From: Dipteris shenzhenensis
Taxonomy: Eukaryota; Polypodiophyta; Polypodiopsida; Gleicheniales
Assembly (NCBI GenBank): GCA_047967505.1
Contig: CM106540.1
Length of the DNA stretch: 64,000 nt
Strand: one strand, 5' to 3'
The notes beneath the pieces are model-generated. The model saw nothing but the letters and a program-made list of their open reading frames with translations. It was not told where the DNA came from and ran no database searches. This document shows, piece by piece, positions 20,786 through 30,919 of the stretch; positions within the stretch are counted from its first letter, which is position 1; each line of letters begins with the position of its first letter. A program made the position numbers and the translations under genes.

Positions 20786-21786
20786 TAAAATCCCTCACGC
20801 TCTTTGAAAGACAGCAATTTCTCTTTGATTCACTACGAACCTCCTTCGTAAAAGACAGCAAGTACACTTCCCCTTTTGCTCTCCCTCTCTCTCTCTCTCT
20901 CAACAGAGACACTAGGGCCCAGGACAACATGTCGGGCTGGACCCCCCCGAAGGTATTTTATTACTTGAAGAGAATTTGTTACAAAAGTTCAGCGTAGAGC
21001 TGTCTGGTACACACTCTTTCAAAACGTGAAAAATCCCCTTTATTACAAGAGCTTCAAGCTCATTTCAAATTGGCAACATGCCACTTGTCTAAAATCTAGA
21101 CTAAGTCCTATTACATGCCACTAAGGGCCACTCTGGAGTCTGCAAAGCACTTGGTCACACGAACCGCCTCCTAGATGCTTGTTAGGCTCCCGTGGCGCTT
21201 AGGAAAAATAACTCTTCCTAGTACTTGCAACAATTAATTAAAGCGCACCACCATGGCACCCATTAATTGTTAGCGCTTTGCATGCAAATAACACACTGTG
21301 GACTAATTCTAGTCACGGTGGGCGTCCCCACTGAACACATGTGCACACCTAAACAAATATAAAAATATATATTTATTCTCTGGTTGATCGGAGTCAACAC
21401 TCTTGATTATAATTAAGGAGCTTTGACCAAGGGTCGAGGCGCCTTAATTATAGCCAAGTCTCTCCAACCGAAGTTGGCACATCTTGGTTAACCGGGGTTA
21501 ACCCTCTTGGCGCATGCCAAGTCTTGTTGACCGAAGTCAACACTCTCTGACCGTAGTGAGCTCTGTAGTTCTCTGGTTAACCGCAGTTAACCCTCTTGGT
21601 AATAAACCAAGTCTCCTTGACCGAAGTCAGGTTTACTGGACTAGAGTCAAGTATCTTTGACCATAGTCAATCCCTTGACCATTAAAAGAACTCTTTGACC
21701 ATAATTAACACATATAAAACACTTTAATTATGATCAAATAAATGGTCAACTGTACTTTGACTTAGGATATTTACATTGTGGTGACA
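20786..21786 (-). repeat. 5' LTR of Gypsy B
   Basis: 1001 bp, partner of 7446-8446, about 24 differences counted by eye. Same palindrome array at about 21380-21690. It ends at ggtgaca and borders A's coding sequence (GKQTKSAHKRRGK on the minus strand). Confidence 0.92.
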
Positions 21787-21962
21787 TTCTTTCCCCTTCT
21801 TTTATGGGCTGATTTAGTCTGCTTCCCATAGAGACAATGCTCACAAAATTCAAAATCTGAGAAACTCAAATGCGCTACATAACCCATACGGCATAAGAGT
21901 TTCATTCCATTCTGGCTCATGTGCCTCAACCTGCAATGCCACAAAGAACAGTGGAAAGATAG
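21787..21962 (-). pseudogene. Copia A pre-integrase zinc region
   Basis: The minus-strand reading SLWHCRLRHMSQNGMKLL then CEHCLYGKQTKSAHKR is the GAG-pre-integrase (H-H-C-C zinc) motif of Copia Pol. It is cut at 21787 by element B; the integrase continues at 7445. At its other end (about 21962) it meets the inverted segment. Confidence 0.85.
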
Positions 21963-22265
21963 GTTGTATGCATCTTGGAAATGACTATGCATGTGACATA
22001 GTGGGAGTAGGTGACATAAAGTTTTCTTTTGCAAATGGGTCTGCATTTATTTTAAAACATGTGAGACATGTGCCTAAGTTGACCAACAGTCTTATTTCAG
22101 TGGGTCAGCTAGATGATGCTGGTTTTCACACCACTTTTGGCTTTCAGAGTTGGAAAATTCAGAAGGGCTCTATGCTTTTGGCCAGGGGTGCCAAGTGTGG
22201 GACTTTGTATCCCTTACATGTATCAGGGGTATTTGATCATGTTGTTGCAATAACCGAGCAGCCAA
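21963..22265 (+). pseudogene. Copia A protease-to-integrase linker, inverted in place
   Basis: About 300 bp read on the plus strand while the rest of A reads on the minus strand: HLGNDYACDIVGVGDIKFSF, ILKHVRHVPKLTNSLISVGQ, LDDAGF, and CGTLYPLHVSG. This is the stretch that normally joins the protease active site to the pre-integrase motif. Both neighbours (DSGASFHVTPHREWFSTYE at 22260-22340 and SLWHCRLRH at about 21930) are in place, so the segment flipped without moving. Breakpoints are known only to about 10 bases. Confidence 0.8.
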
Positions 22266-22595
22266 GCACTCATAAGTGGAGAACCATTCCCTATGGGGAG
22301 TAACATGGAATGAAGCACCAGAATCCAAAATCCAATCCTGAGAATATGCATCATCTGAAGTGGTAAGCAACTCTGTAGATAAAGTAGACATGAAGAGAAC
22401 GTCATTGTCACTATCATGTGTGACTGCATTGATCTGCTCGATCTTCACTTTTCCTTTGTCGTCCCTTGGACTCTTTTCCTTTTGATTTGCACCCCAATTT
22501 GCATTCTTTTTCTTATCCTTTTGCTCTCTTTTCAGCTTCTTTTCAGCTTGTAGCAATCCTTTTTCATATGGTCCTTCTTGCCACAGTGGTAACAC
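22266..22595 (-). pseudogene. Copia A zinc knuckle end and protease active site
   Basis: Reading down from 22595: the end of Gag, a lysine-rich linker, then DWILDSGASFHVTPHREWF, the Copia aspartic protease with its DSGA active site. The similarity ends at the inversion breakpoint. The knuckle CYHCGKKDHMKKDC lies just upstream (about 22545-22600) in an overlapping frame, so one frameshift separates Gag from protease. Confidence 0.8.
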
Positions 22596-23228
22596 TCAAT
22601 GTTTCGTGCCCTGGATTTGCTACGAGACTTCCCTCTTTCTTGGGACTTCCCCCTGAACTGTGATCTGCCCCTTTGCACATTTAAGGCTGCATCCTGCTTG
22701 TTGCCGTTCATAGACTTCCGTCTAATTTCCTCAGCCAACAAGCTACCCACAACATCATCAAATTTCAGTACTCCACCAGGTGCAGAGTTACTGACAGCTG
22801 TACGGAAGGTATCCCATGAGGATGGCAATGAACATAAGAGAAATATTGCCTTAGTCTCCGCATCAAAATTCATCTTCTGAGCCTTCATGAGGTAAAGAGG
22901 CAGTTTCCGTCTCATAAGTGGGACACAGTTTCTTCCACAAATCTTCCGTAGTCTGCTCATTTACTACTGTGAAATAAACTGACTCTGCAAGATGAAGTCT
23001 AATAGTAGACTTTGCTAATGCATCCAATTCATTCCAATCATCCTCAGACATATTTGCAGGCTTAGCTTCAATCCCTGCCAAGGGTTTAATATGCTTCTTT
23101 TGAATAAGCACATCCCTTATCTGTTCTTTCCACAAAGAAAAGTTTGTCCCATCAAACTTTTTAATGCTGAAAAACTCCTTTTCAGACATGGAAGAGGATG
23201 CCATGATGCAAATGAAGCAAAATCCCAA
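22532..23228 (-). pseudogene. Copia A Gag
   Basis: Two overlapping minus-strand pieces (23228-22863 and 22960-22532) give a Copia Gag (UBN2-like): KFDGTNFSLWKEQIRDVLIQ near the start, LADEIxR-type mid region (LLAEEIRRKS), then an Arg/Ser-rich stretch and the CX2CX4HX4C knuckle. One frameshift near 22870-22960 interrupts it. The likely start is MASSSMSEKEFFSIKKFDG at about 23204. Confidence 0.82.
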
Positions 23229-24642
23229 ATGCTAGTGCCTGCAAGAGAGAATCACACCAAATACCAGGTGCACCCCAATGTGTATGCCACAATAGACTGA
23301 AATATCACCAAAACTCAAAGCTCAAAGCATCAAAAGATGCAGCTGACTCATGTGCATGTACTCCATATGAGCAAATCTGGCCCAAAAGAAAATGCCAACT
23401 GCAATGGCAATCCAAAATGCCAATAAGTGCCAAATGGCTCAAGCATAAACACCATCCATGGGCATATGCATCGATAATATCTCATCCAAGAGAGCATAAC
23501 ACTATCAGTGCATCACCTGCAATGTGTCAAAGCTGTCCCTCAGCATAATATAGCATCCATGTGCAAAGCGTCCATAAAAATAGCATCCCACAAGGCAATT
23601 TGGGCCTATTAGCGCATCTAATAAGGATCACAATGCATCCAAATGGCCTATAAATCATCCACTGTAACCCAATGCACACCACGAATGAGCGCACATGGCT
23701 CAAACTGCAACCAGAGTGATCTGCATAAGGTATGCTCAAGAAATCATGGTCCCACGGAAAAGACCGCTACTGAAAATAGAACCTGAGATGTCTCAAAACA
23801 TGGGCGCCATTGCATAATCGGACTCAGCAAGAAAATCTGCAAATATCTCTCTTTTGCTGGAACTCCAAAATCCCAACCGATGAGTGAGAAATGGGAGTCA
23901 ACACTTATCCACTGCCATGTGGCATAAATCTAAGGTTTCAAAACCTTAGAATGAAAAATGCATAACAGAGAGACGAAATCGAATACACAGAGATCTATAA
24001 CTCTGAAAATACTCCACCGAATTGCGCAAGAACTGACAAGTAGAGGTTTTTGGGCTTCTGGAATGGGATAGAAGGTTTTGAAAACCGTGGTCTCAATCAG
24101 TGGGTCCAACACACGGACTGAAAAACGTTTTTGGAAACAGAGCTGTTTGTAAACTCCACCGGAGTGCGAATGATGAGCAACATAGAAGTTTTAGGACCTC
24201 CTGAGTCCACCGGAACTGACAGATCTGCAAATGGTTGCTCCAAACCTGAGTTCCAACACCCGGGCAGAAAAACGTAGGAACTGACACAGTGAGTCATAAA
24301 TCCAATGAAGTGATCCCAGATTCAAGAATGAAGGTATTTCCAAGCTCCTGAAGTGAAGTGGATACCAAAAGTAAGCAATAGTTGCCTCTATAAGTCAATA
24401 CAGAGTCTCTGTCATCGAACGGAACATGGAAAAGCTCAAAAAACGACTTTTTCTTTGAAAACACTTAACAGGCTCTCAAAACCACTTTGCAAAGCCAAAG
24501 TGACTTTTCCAAAGGTTCCTCCAAGGTCTCTGCACACTTAGATGCAAGTAAAGTCGCCCACAAAGCTTCCCACAGAGCTTCTCCTTCCTTCCACAGAGCT
24601 GCTGAGCTTCCAGGCATTCACGCACGCTCAGTTAGATCACCC
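23229..24642 (-). other. Leader of Copia A, no gene recognised
   Basis: About 1.4 kb between PBS and gag. It is repetitive in composition, with many short caaaatgcc-like phrases, but I recognise no ORF, RNA gene or other element in it. Confidence 0.5.
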
Positions 24643-24656
24643 GGGCTCTGATACCA
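24643..24656 (-). other. Primer binding site of Copia A
   Basis: The minus strand reads tggtatcagagcc two bases inside the 5' LTR, the initiator tRNA-Met type. Confidence 0.85.
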
Positions 24657-24658
24657 GT

Positions 24659-24831
24659 TGAGAGTGCTCTTAACGGAAGCAAGAACGGAAGAGGGAGAGA
24701 GAGAGAAACAGAGAGCCACACAAGTTTTAGTGGGTGCAAAACCACCCTAATCTTCTTTTTCATTCATTTATATATGTGTTTGAGTATTGTACATAACCGG
24801 GGTAAAGACACAGTGACCTTTAACCCCCACA
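24659..24831 (-). repeat. 5' LTR of Copia A
   Basis: 173 bp, partner of 6157-6329. Followed by the aatat target duplication. Confidence 0.9.
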
Positions 24832-24836
24832 AATAT

Positions 24837-25675
24837 ATATGATGATTATTTTTATACTCTTAAAAATTAAATTCATAATTTAATACTCACAGCTGCTCTG
24901 TAAGGAACTCCCATACAACGTACAGTTCATGCAGCCAGTCCGCACAGTTGCCGTACAAGGTCGTCCGTACACAGCAGGGCGCTCATCCGTACAGCTTGAT
25001 CGTACAATCGTACAGTTGTAAACGCTGTCATCCGTACAACCGTACCAGCAGGCCCGTACATAGATTCTCCTGCATCAGTTGTTTTCTTTGCAGGGTCTTT
25101 TTCAACAAAGGATTCTTTGCAAGGGTCAATTTGCAGGTATTGAAGAAATTTGGGGCTGCACTTGGAGCAAACATTGCAGAAAGATCTGCAGATTTGGTCT
25201 GAAATTTGGGGCTTTTAGTAAATTTGCCCCTTTCTGGTTGCAATTTCAAGCTCGAAATTTGGGGCTTTCAGTTTTGCAGTACAATTTCTTGCAGAAATTT
25301 GGGGATTTTGTGATTACACTGCAATTTCGCAGTGAAATTTGGGGCTTTTGCAGACAGAGCGCAATTCTTGCAACATTTGGGGCTTTTGATCAATTTGCCC
25401 CTTTTTGGTTGCAATTTCGGGCCTATTTTGGGGCTTTTATGTTGGGAGAGCAATTTTGGAGATTTCAGTTCATACTGCCTTTCTTGAAGTGTTTTGCAGC
25501 ACTTTTGGCAGATTCTGGAGAGTTTTTTTGATGCTTGGATAGATTTTTGACAGAGCAAGTGCAGAAATCTGAGTTGTATTTACAGCCAGTGCTTGGCTGT
25601 GTTTTTTGGGAGTTGTGCATTTCTTTCCCAGTAAGGGAATTCAGTTTTGTATCTGCTAAAATCTCTTTCTTAGAT
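24837..25675 (+). repeat. Leader region before Copia E gag: CGTACA cluster and TTTGGGGCTTTT repeats
   Basis: 24905-25065 holds about ten scattered CGTACA or GTACAG hexamers. 25140-25440 holds a degenerate repeat centred on gaaatttggggctttt, with about seven copies 40-60 bp apart. J has a similar but more decayed leader (40300-40865), which suggests this is the 5' untranslated part of E's family. I find no 5' LTR or PBS for E here. Confidence 0.5.
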
Positions 25676-26606
25676 ATGGCCCATCAAAATCAGAATGACT
25701 TCTAGTTCGGTGGTCTTTCACAGGAAGACAAGTTGGATGGTACCAACTACTCCCTCTGGAGTTTTATGGTACGCAATATTCTGATTTCTCGCAATTTATG
25801 GGATTATGTGAATGGGGGTGAGATCCGACTAGCAGATATTCCACCTGCTACCCCTCCCCAGCAAGGAGGTGGAAGAGGTCGTGCACAGGGTGCAGCTGCA
25901 GGACAAGCTGTTGGTGCAGCTACAGCCAGTACTCCAGAGCAGAAGAGATGGGATTCACAGGATGCCTTAGCTTTGTCATGCATCTCTCTTTCAGTGAAAA
26001 GATTTATCATTCCTCATATCCGGTCGTGTAAGACCTCGAAGGCAGCGTGGGATATCTTAGAAAGCATGTATGCAGCCCGGAATGATGCAAGGGTATCTTT
26101 CTTGAAAAGAGAGTTAAGTAATACACATATGGAAGAGGGTGACTCCATGTCAGTCCACCTCACAAAGCTACAGGATCTCAGGAGCAATTATTGAACATAG
26201 ATGAGATTATTCTTGATTCAGAGATGATTACCACCACTCTGAATTCTCTTCCTGAGTCTTATCGTAGCTTTCATACCTCGTTGAACTTATCATTGAGGGG
26301 GGATGCAAATCCTCTCACTTTTCATGAGTTGATAGGACTTATGCTTCAGGAAGAGCAGACCAAGAAAAACTTGGCTTCACGTGCAGGTGAACAAGCTATG
26401 CTCTCAAAGTTCAAGTAAAAAACAAAGGGACAGGCAAAGACATCAGTAAATCAGCCTTCCAGTGGGTCAGGACAGCCTTCACAAAAGGCTAAAAATGATG
26501 CAAGTAAGCCCAAGAAGAAGGGTTTTTGTCATTACTGCAAAAAGCCAGGTCATCACATTGCAGAATGCAGAAAAAGGCTCGCAAAAGAGAAGAAAAACAG
26601 CTCTGG
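25676..26606 (+). pseudogene. Copia E Gag
   Basis: ATG 25676 is followed by an early stop after nine codons; the frame then continues with EDKLDGTNYSLWSFMVRN, the Copia Gag opening. A frame change near 26191, a TAA at 26416 and a zinc knuckle CHYCKKPGHHIAEC (about 26527-26568) follow. An alanine/glycine-rich insert lies around 25850-25930. Gag would bind the element RNA; this copy is broken. Confidence 0.8.
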
Positions 26607-26607
26607 T

Positions 26608-28280
26608 ATGGCTGTTTCAGATTCAGCTCCTCATGCATCTGACAGTGGGGATGCTGCAGCCAACTTTGTTGGACAGGATTATGCCTTTTTATCTTGCATT
26701 TCAGATTCTAGGTTGGCTGCTCCAGATGCTCGGGATAGTACAGCCAGTTGTAATGATGATACATATGCCTTTTTGACTTGCAGTTATGACCCCTCTACGG
26801 ATGCATCAGCTTTCAGTGTCAATGAAACACTGAATACTTGGTATTTTGACAGCGGTGCCTCCAAGCATATCACTTCTAGGAAGTGTCTCTTTACTTCCTT
26901 GCATCCACCTCCCGTTGGTAAGAAAGTCACTTGTGCCAACAACTCGTCATATTCAGTACGTGGCACAGCAGAAGTTGAGCTTACCGCCATTGATGGCTCA
27001 GTTTTCAGACTTTCAGATGTCTTGTATGTGCCTGGTATCACCAAAAATCTCCTTTCAGTGTCCACTTTTAACAGGGCTGGATTTCAGGTCATCTTTGAGG
27101 ATGACAAATGTGCTGTCCGAGACAGGGAAAATGATTATGCCTTGAGATTATCTGGTACTCTGCTGCGTGGGCTTTTTCAGCTTGATCTTTTTGAGAAAAG
27201 AGCAGCGCATGCTCTTGCAGTTTCTACTCCTACTGCTGCCATGCAGAATGCAGAATTATGGCGTGCCCGATATGGCCACATGCATTACAACAGCTTGATG
27301 ACACTTCAGAAGCACTCTATGGTTGATGCATTGCCACCTCTTGAGATACCTCCTCCACATGCCTGTGAAGGCTGCATTTTAGGCAAGATGCATAGATTCC
27401 CCTTCAAAAAGGATGGTTCAGTTAAAGCTGTCCGCAAATTACAGCTTATACACAGTGATGTCTGTGGTTCCATGAGGACTCCATCATTGGGTGGTCATCT
27501 CTACTTTGTTACTTTTATTGATGGTTACTCCAATTTCACTTGGGTCTTTGGGCTGAAGCGCAAATCAGAAGTGTTCATGGTATTTAAACACTTTTCAGCC
27601 ATGGTTGAAAATGAAACTGGCCTCAAGATATAGACATTGCGCACAGATAGAGGTGGGGAATACTTGTCTGCAGATTTTGATGCTTTTCTGAAAGGCAAGG
27701 GTATTGTGCATCAGCTCACAGTGAGGCTGACCCCTCAGTAAAATGGCAAAGCTGAGAGGAAAAATAGAACTCTTATGGAGATGGACAGATGTATGCTGTA
27801 AAGCAAACACATGCCTCACAAATTCTGGCTTGAAGGTCTGATGTGTGCCAACTACATCTTAAATCGGGCTCCCACTAAGGCTTTGAAAACAAAAACTTCC
27901 TATGAGGTCTGGAATGGGAGAAAGCCTTCAGTGGATCATTTCCGAGTCTTTGGATGCCTTGCATATGCTCATGTGCCAGTTGAATTTCGGCATAAGTTGT
28001 CAGATAAGGCAATTAAGTGCATATTTGTTGGGTACAGTGCAGAAAGCAAGGGGTACCGTCTCTACAATCTTGCTACACGCAAGATCATTGTCAGTAGAGA
28101 TGTGATATTTGCAGAAAATTCAGCTCACACTCAGGCTGAATTTCATATGCCTTCTTCTTCAGAGGATGTTTTTGAGGGGTTGCTACCCATTGCCTTGGGT
28201 TCCCCTGCTGATATTTCTGATGCAAATAAGAATTTACAGCGACCTCCCGATGCTCCAGTTCAGCCACAAGATGTCTTGCC
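26608..28280 (+). pseudogene. Copia E protease, pre-integrase and integrase
   Basis: The frame 26608-27633 carries WYFDSGASKHITSRK (protease active site), WRARYGHMHYNSLMTLQ and CEGCILGKMHRFPF (zinc region), LIHSDVCGSMRTPSLGGHLY and FVTFIDGYSNFTWVFGLK. FIDGYS has G where the related F copy has D (FIDDYS). After a stop at 27633 the frame gives LRTDRGGEYLS, with stops inside the following stretch, then MPHKFWLEGLMCANYILN and the variable region up to G's insertion. The protein is truncated by G at 28280. Confidence 0.85.
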
Positions 28281-28569
28281 TGTTGGGATATCTCAAGGTG
28301 TATGCCTCAGGCACACCTTATGTTTCTATGTGTGAGTGCTAGAGGCACAGTTAGGTGCCCACAAGCACAGTTAGGTGGTGGAAAAGCCACATAGGATGAT
28401 TGAGTGAATCTAGGAGCAGATTGAGGAGATGATTGTGGAGCTTTGAGGTCATCAGTGATGTCAGTGACCTTGTATGAGGTGCCTACTTAAGGACCTCTTT
28501 CTTCTTCATTCTATATGCAAGTATTCTGATTTTGTGTCAACTCTACTCTTTCCTTTCAGTGTTCCAACA
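28281..28569 (+). repeat. 5' LTR of element G
   Basis: 289 bp; differs from the 3' copy only in gatgtcag versus gatatcag. A CT-rich tract and ttctatatgc lie near the likely transcription start. Confidence 0.95.
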
Positions 28570-28584
28570 TGGTATCAGAGCCAT
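28570..28584 (+). other. Primer binding site of element G
   Basis: tggtatcagagcc starts directly after the 5' LTR, the initiator tRNA-Met type. Confidence 0.85.
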
Positions 28585-29424
28585 TTGATCCCCCTTGAGC
28601 CCATTTCTGCCACATCATCATCATCATCTTCTTCTTCTTCTTCACCATCTCTCCCTCTTCTCCAAAAAATTTGCTTGAGCTTGTTCTCCTTCAATCCTCA
28701 ACCATTTCCCACGCCCTTTCTACTGGAGATCCCTCTTGTTGGGGCGAGTTTCGGGCTGGAAGGAATTAAAGAATGAAATGCGCTGCTCGTCGCCATTGCA
28801 GAAAAATCGTCGAAGTTCTCTACTGCAAGTTCTCTGCGCCTGCTCTGTCTTTTCCTAATTCCTTCCAGGGCAAGCTTCTCCATACCTAGAGCTACCTTGT
28901 GCTGAAATCTGAGCAGCAATGGCTGCATATTGAAGGAGAAAACAGAGAAAAACCAGTCGACTTTGTTCAAGAAGGTGAAGGCGACCTGACGCATATTTTC
29001 GCCTCTTCTTCCCAGAGGATCTACTGTGGTATACGAGCTTTCTTTTGCCTCAGAAAGCCCTCTTTCTTTTGCTTTGAAGAGTGTGATATGAGCCCTCCAA
29101 GTTCAGCTCTCTAGTTTTGACAGTTTTGACATACTTTTGAAAATGATGCTACATAAAATGCTACTCTAGCATTTCTGGTCTTTTGAAGTTTTTAATAACT
29201 TCACTACAAGTGTTGCTTCAGTTTTTTTTTGACTTGCTAGACCTGGTTGTGATTGGAAAGTGTTTATTTCATTCACTCCTATGAAGCATGCAAAAGTAGC
29301 ATCATTGTTTGAAAACTAGTCACTACTATTTGCTACAACAAGTGCCTATACTTTGGAAGTATTTCAGTTCTTTTTGCCTTGTAAGAGAGATAGACACTGC
29401 CCAATATCTGGGTTAGACCCTCTC
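28585..29424 (+). other. Leader of element G
   Basis: About 840 bp untranslated, with a TCA/TCT-rich microsatellite-like tract at 28615-28650. No gene recognised. Confidence 0.5.
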
Positions 29425-30255
29425 ATGGCTACTTTATATAATCTTGAGAAGTTCAATGGAAAGGGCTTCCATACATGGCAAATGAAGGTAACATTTGCAT
29501 TGATGCGGGAGAACTTATGGGGACTTGTCAAAACTACTCCTACCGCTTCTTCTACGGCCTCAAATGCTGGAGAATCTTCAGCTCCGACACGACCGGCAAG
29601 GGATCCAGCAAGAGAAGAAAAAGCATATGGTATAATTGCTTTAGCTTTGGGTGATGATTACATACATCATATATCTGACTTGGAGTCTCCATCGGAAGCC
29701 TGGCAGAAGCTAGATTTGATTTTTGGTGCAAGCTCTCACATATCTAAACTATCACTTAAAATCTCTTTCTTTGAGTTAAAGATGGCAAGTGATACTACTT
29801 TAGCTGCTCATGTCAACTATATGCGGAGTCTTATGACTCAGTTAGCTTCTATCAACTCTCCTATCACCCCTGATGATGCTATGGCAGTACTACTTAAGAG
29901 TATGCCTGAAAGTTTTGATCACATTGTAAGCACTTTGAAGAATCTTCCCAATCCAAACCTTGAAGGCATTATCTCAGCTCTCCAAGAAGAAGAAAGACAT
30001 ATGGAGTTAAGGAAAGGCAATGACACTGCTTATGTTATGAAATTCCAGAAGGGCAAGTATTCTCCTTGCAATCACTGTGGAAAGACAAATCACCTTTCAA
30101 AGGACTGCTTCAAAGTTAATCCATGCAAGCACTGTGGCAAAAACAACCATAGTGAGAAGTTTTGCAGAGACAAAGCAAAGACAGAAAATGCAAATCTACT
30201 TACAGTGAATTTGCCTCCACAAGATGAGGCATCCCATGAAGATTATGCATTTTAA
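29425..30255 (+). CDS. Gag protein of element G with two zinc knuckles
   Basis: The ORF is open from 29353. I prefer the ATG at 29425 because MATLYNLEKFNGKGFHTWQM is the normal Copia Gag opening. The product is about 276 residues: a Copia-type Gag core (SEAWQKLDLIFGASSHISKL, then MPESFDHIVSTLKNLPNPNL, LQEEERHME) followed by two adjacent knuckles, CNHCGKTNHLSKDC and CKHCGKNNHSEKFC, both CX2CX4HX4C. The frame stops at 30255, with no protease, integrase, RT or RNase H behind it. It is intact and could assemble particles and package RNA. Confidence 0.9.
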   Translation: MATLYNLEKFNGKGFHTWQMKVTFALMRENLWGLVKTTPTASSTASNAGESSAPTRPARDPAREEKAYGIIALALGDDYIHHISDLESPSEAWQKLDLIFGASSHISKLSLKISFFELKMASDTTLAAHVNYMRSLMTQLASINSPITPDDAMAVLLKSMPESFDHIVSTLKNLPNPNLEGIISALQEEERHMELRKGNDTAYVMKFQKGKYSPCNHCGKTNHLSKDCFKVNPCKHCGKNNHSEKFCRDKAKTENANLLTVNLPPQDEASHEDYAF

Positions 30256-30630
30256 ATCATCTCTATGTATGCTCCAGATCTCTCTTTTTATGTCAAGGTA
30301 CTCAGCCTGGATAGTCCTCCAAAATGAATGAAAATAAATTATTGTGTGTTGTGTGTTTTGTAAACACCTCTGGTCACCTTATGATGTAGGCCATGTGTAT
30401 GTTTTGTTCCATGGTACCTCCTACAGACATTGTGTGCATGTACATGTAGGGGAGATAACCATTGGAAGGTCTGTTTGTATCCCTTTCTGTTTACCTTACA
30501 CCCAAGGGAACCCTTGCTAGCATGAGAACCTAGCCATAGATTAATCCTTGACCACCATGAGATGGCATGAGAAACTATGAGACTAGATGTATCCATGACA
30601 TAGCCTGAGGCATTTCCTTGAGGGGGGGTT
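30256..30630 (+). other. 3' untranslated region of element G
   Basis: About 375 bp between the gag stop and the 3' LTR with no coding similarity. It ends in the polypurine tract ttgagggggggtt. Confidence 0.6.
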
Positions 30631-30919
30631 TGTTGGGATATCTCAAGGTGTATGCCTCAGGCACACCTTATGTTTCTATGTGTGAGTGCTAGAGGCACAG
30701 TTAGGTGCCCACAAGCACAGTTAGGTGGTGGAAAAGCCACATAGGATGATTGAGTGAATCTAGGAGCAGATTGAGGAGATGATTGTGGAGCTTTGAGGTC
30801 ATCAGTGATATCAGTGACCTTGTATGAGGTGCCTACTTAAGGACCTCTTTCTTCTTCATTCTATATGCAAGTATTCTGATTTTGTGTCAACTCTACTCTT
30901 TCCTTTCAGTGTTCCAACA
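30631..30919 (+). repeat. 3' LTR of element G
   Basis: 289 bp, one substitution from the 5' LTR; followed by ttgcc. Confidence 0.95.

Larger units (their letters stand above)
7446..21786 (-). mobile_element. Ty3/Gypsy chromovirus-like retrotransposon B, nested in A
   Basis: The LTRs of 1001 bp (7446-8446 and 20786-21786) start tgtcacc on the minus strand and end gatttta. The flanking pentamers ttatt (7441-7445) and ttctt (21787-21791) match at four of five bases, an imperfect target duplication. Minus-strand order is PBS, leader, gag, protease, RT, RNase H, integrase and chromodomain-like tail. Element C (13124-19789) sits in the leader. B lost about 340 bp between RT and RNase H and carries stops and frameshifts. 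LTRs differ at about 24 positions. D and I (right part of the window) belong to the same family. Confidence 0.92.
6157..24831 (-). mobile_element. Copia LTR retrotransposon A, outer element of a three-level nest
   Basis: The two 173-bp LTRs (6157-6329 and 24659-24831) begin TG and end CA and are flanked by a perfect 5-bp duplication aatat (6152-6156, 24832-24836). Reading on the minus strand, from high to low coordinates, gives PBS, leader, gag, zinc knuckle, protease, pre-integrase zinc region, a short integrase piece and RNase H, the Copia order. Removing insertion B (7446-21786) leaves about 4.3 kb. The RT is missing and part of the protease region is inverted, so the element is dead. LTRs differ at about 6 of 173 positions. 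Confidence 0.9.
28281..30919 (+). mobile_element. Gag-only LTR retrotransposon G (TR-GAG-like), recent insertion
   Basis: 2639 bp with 289-bp LTRs (28281-28569, 30631-30919) starting tgttggga and ending ccaaca, one difference between them, and a perfect target duplication ttgcc (28276-28280, 30920-30924). An initiator tRNA-Met type PBS follows the 5' LTR and a G-rich polypurine tract (about 30618-30628) precedes the 3' LTR. The only coding region is one Copia-type Gag ORF. It therefore needs enzymes from another element to move. Confidence 0.94.

Noticed and set aside
24905-25065. Spaced CGTACA repeats as a CRISPR-like array
   Set aside because: Units are 6-7 bases with irregular spacing, inside a plant retrotransposon leader.
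25079-25531. 150-codon plus-strand ORF
   Set aside because: It runs through the degenerate ttggggctttt repeats; the peptide is a repeated hydrophobic pattern without a domain, and the antisense strand is equally open.
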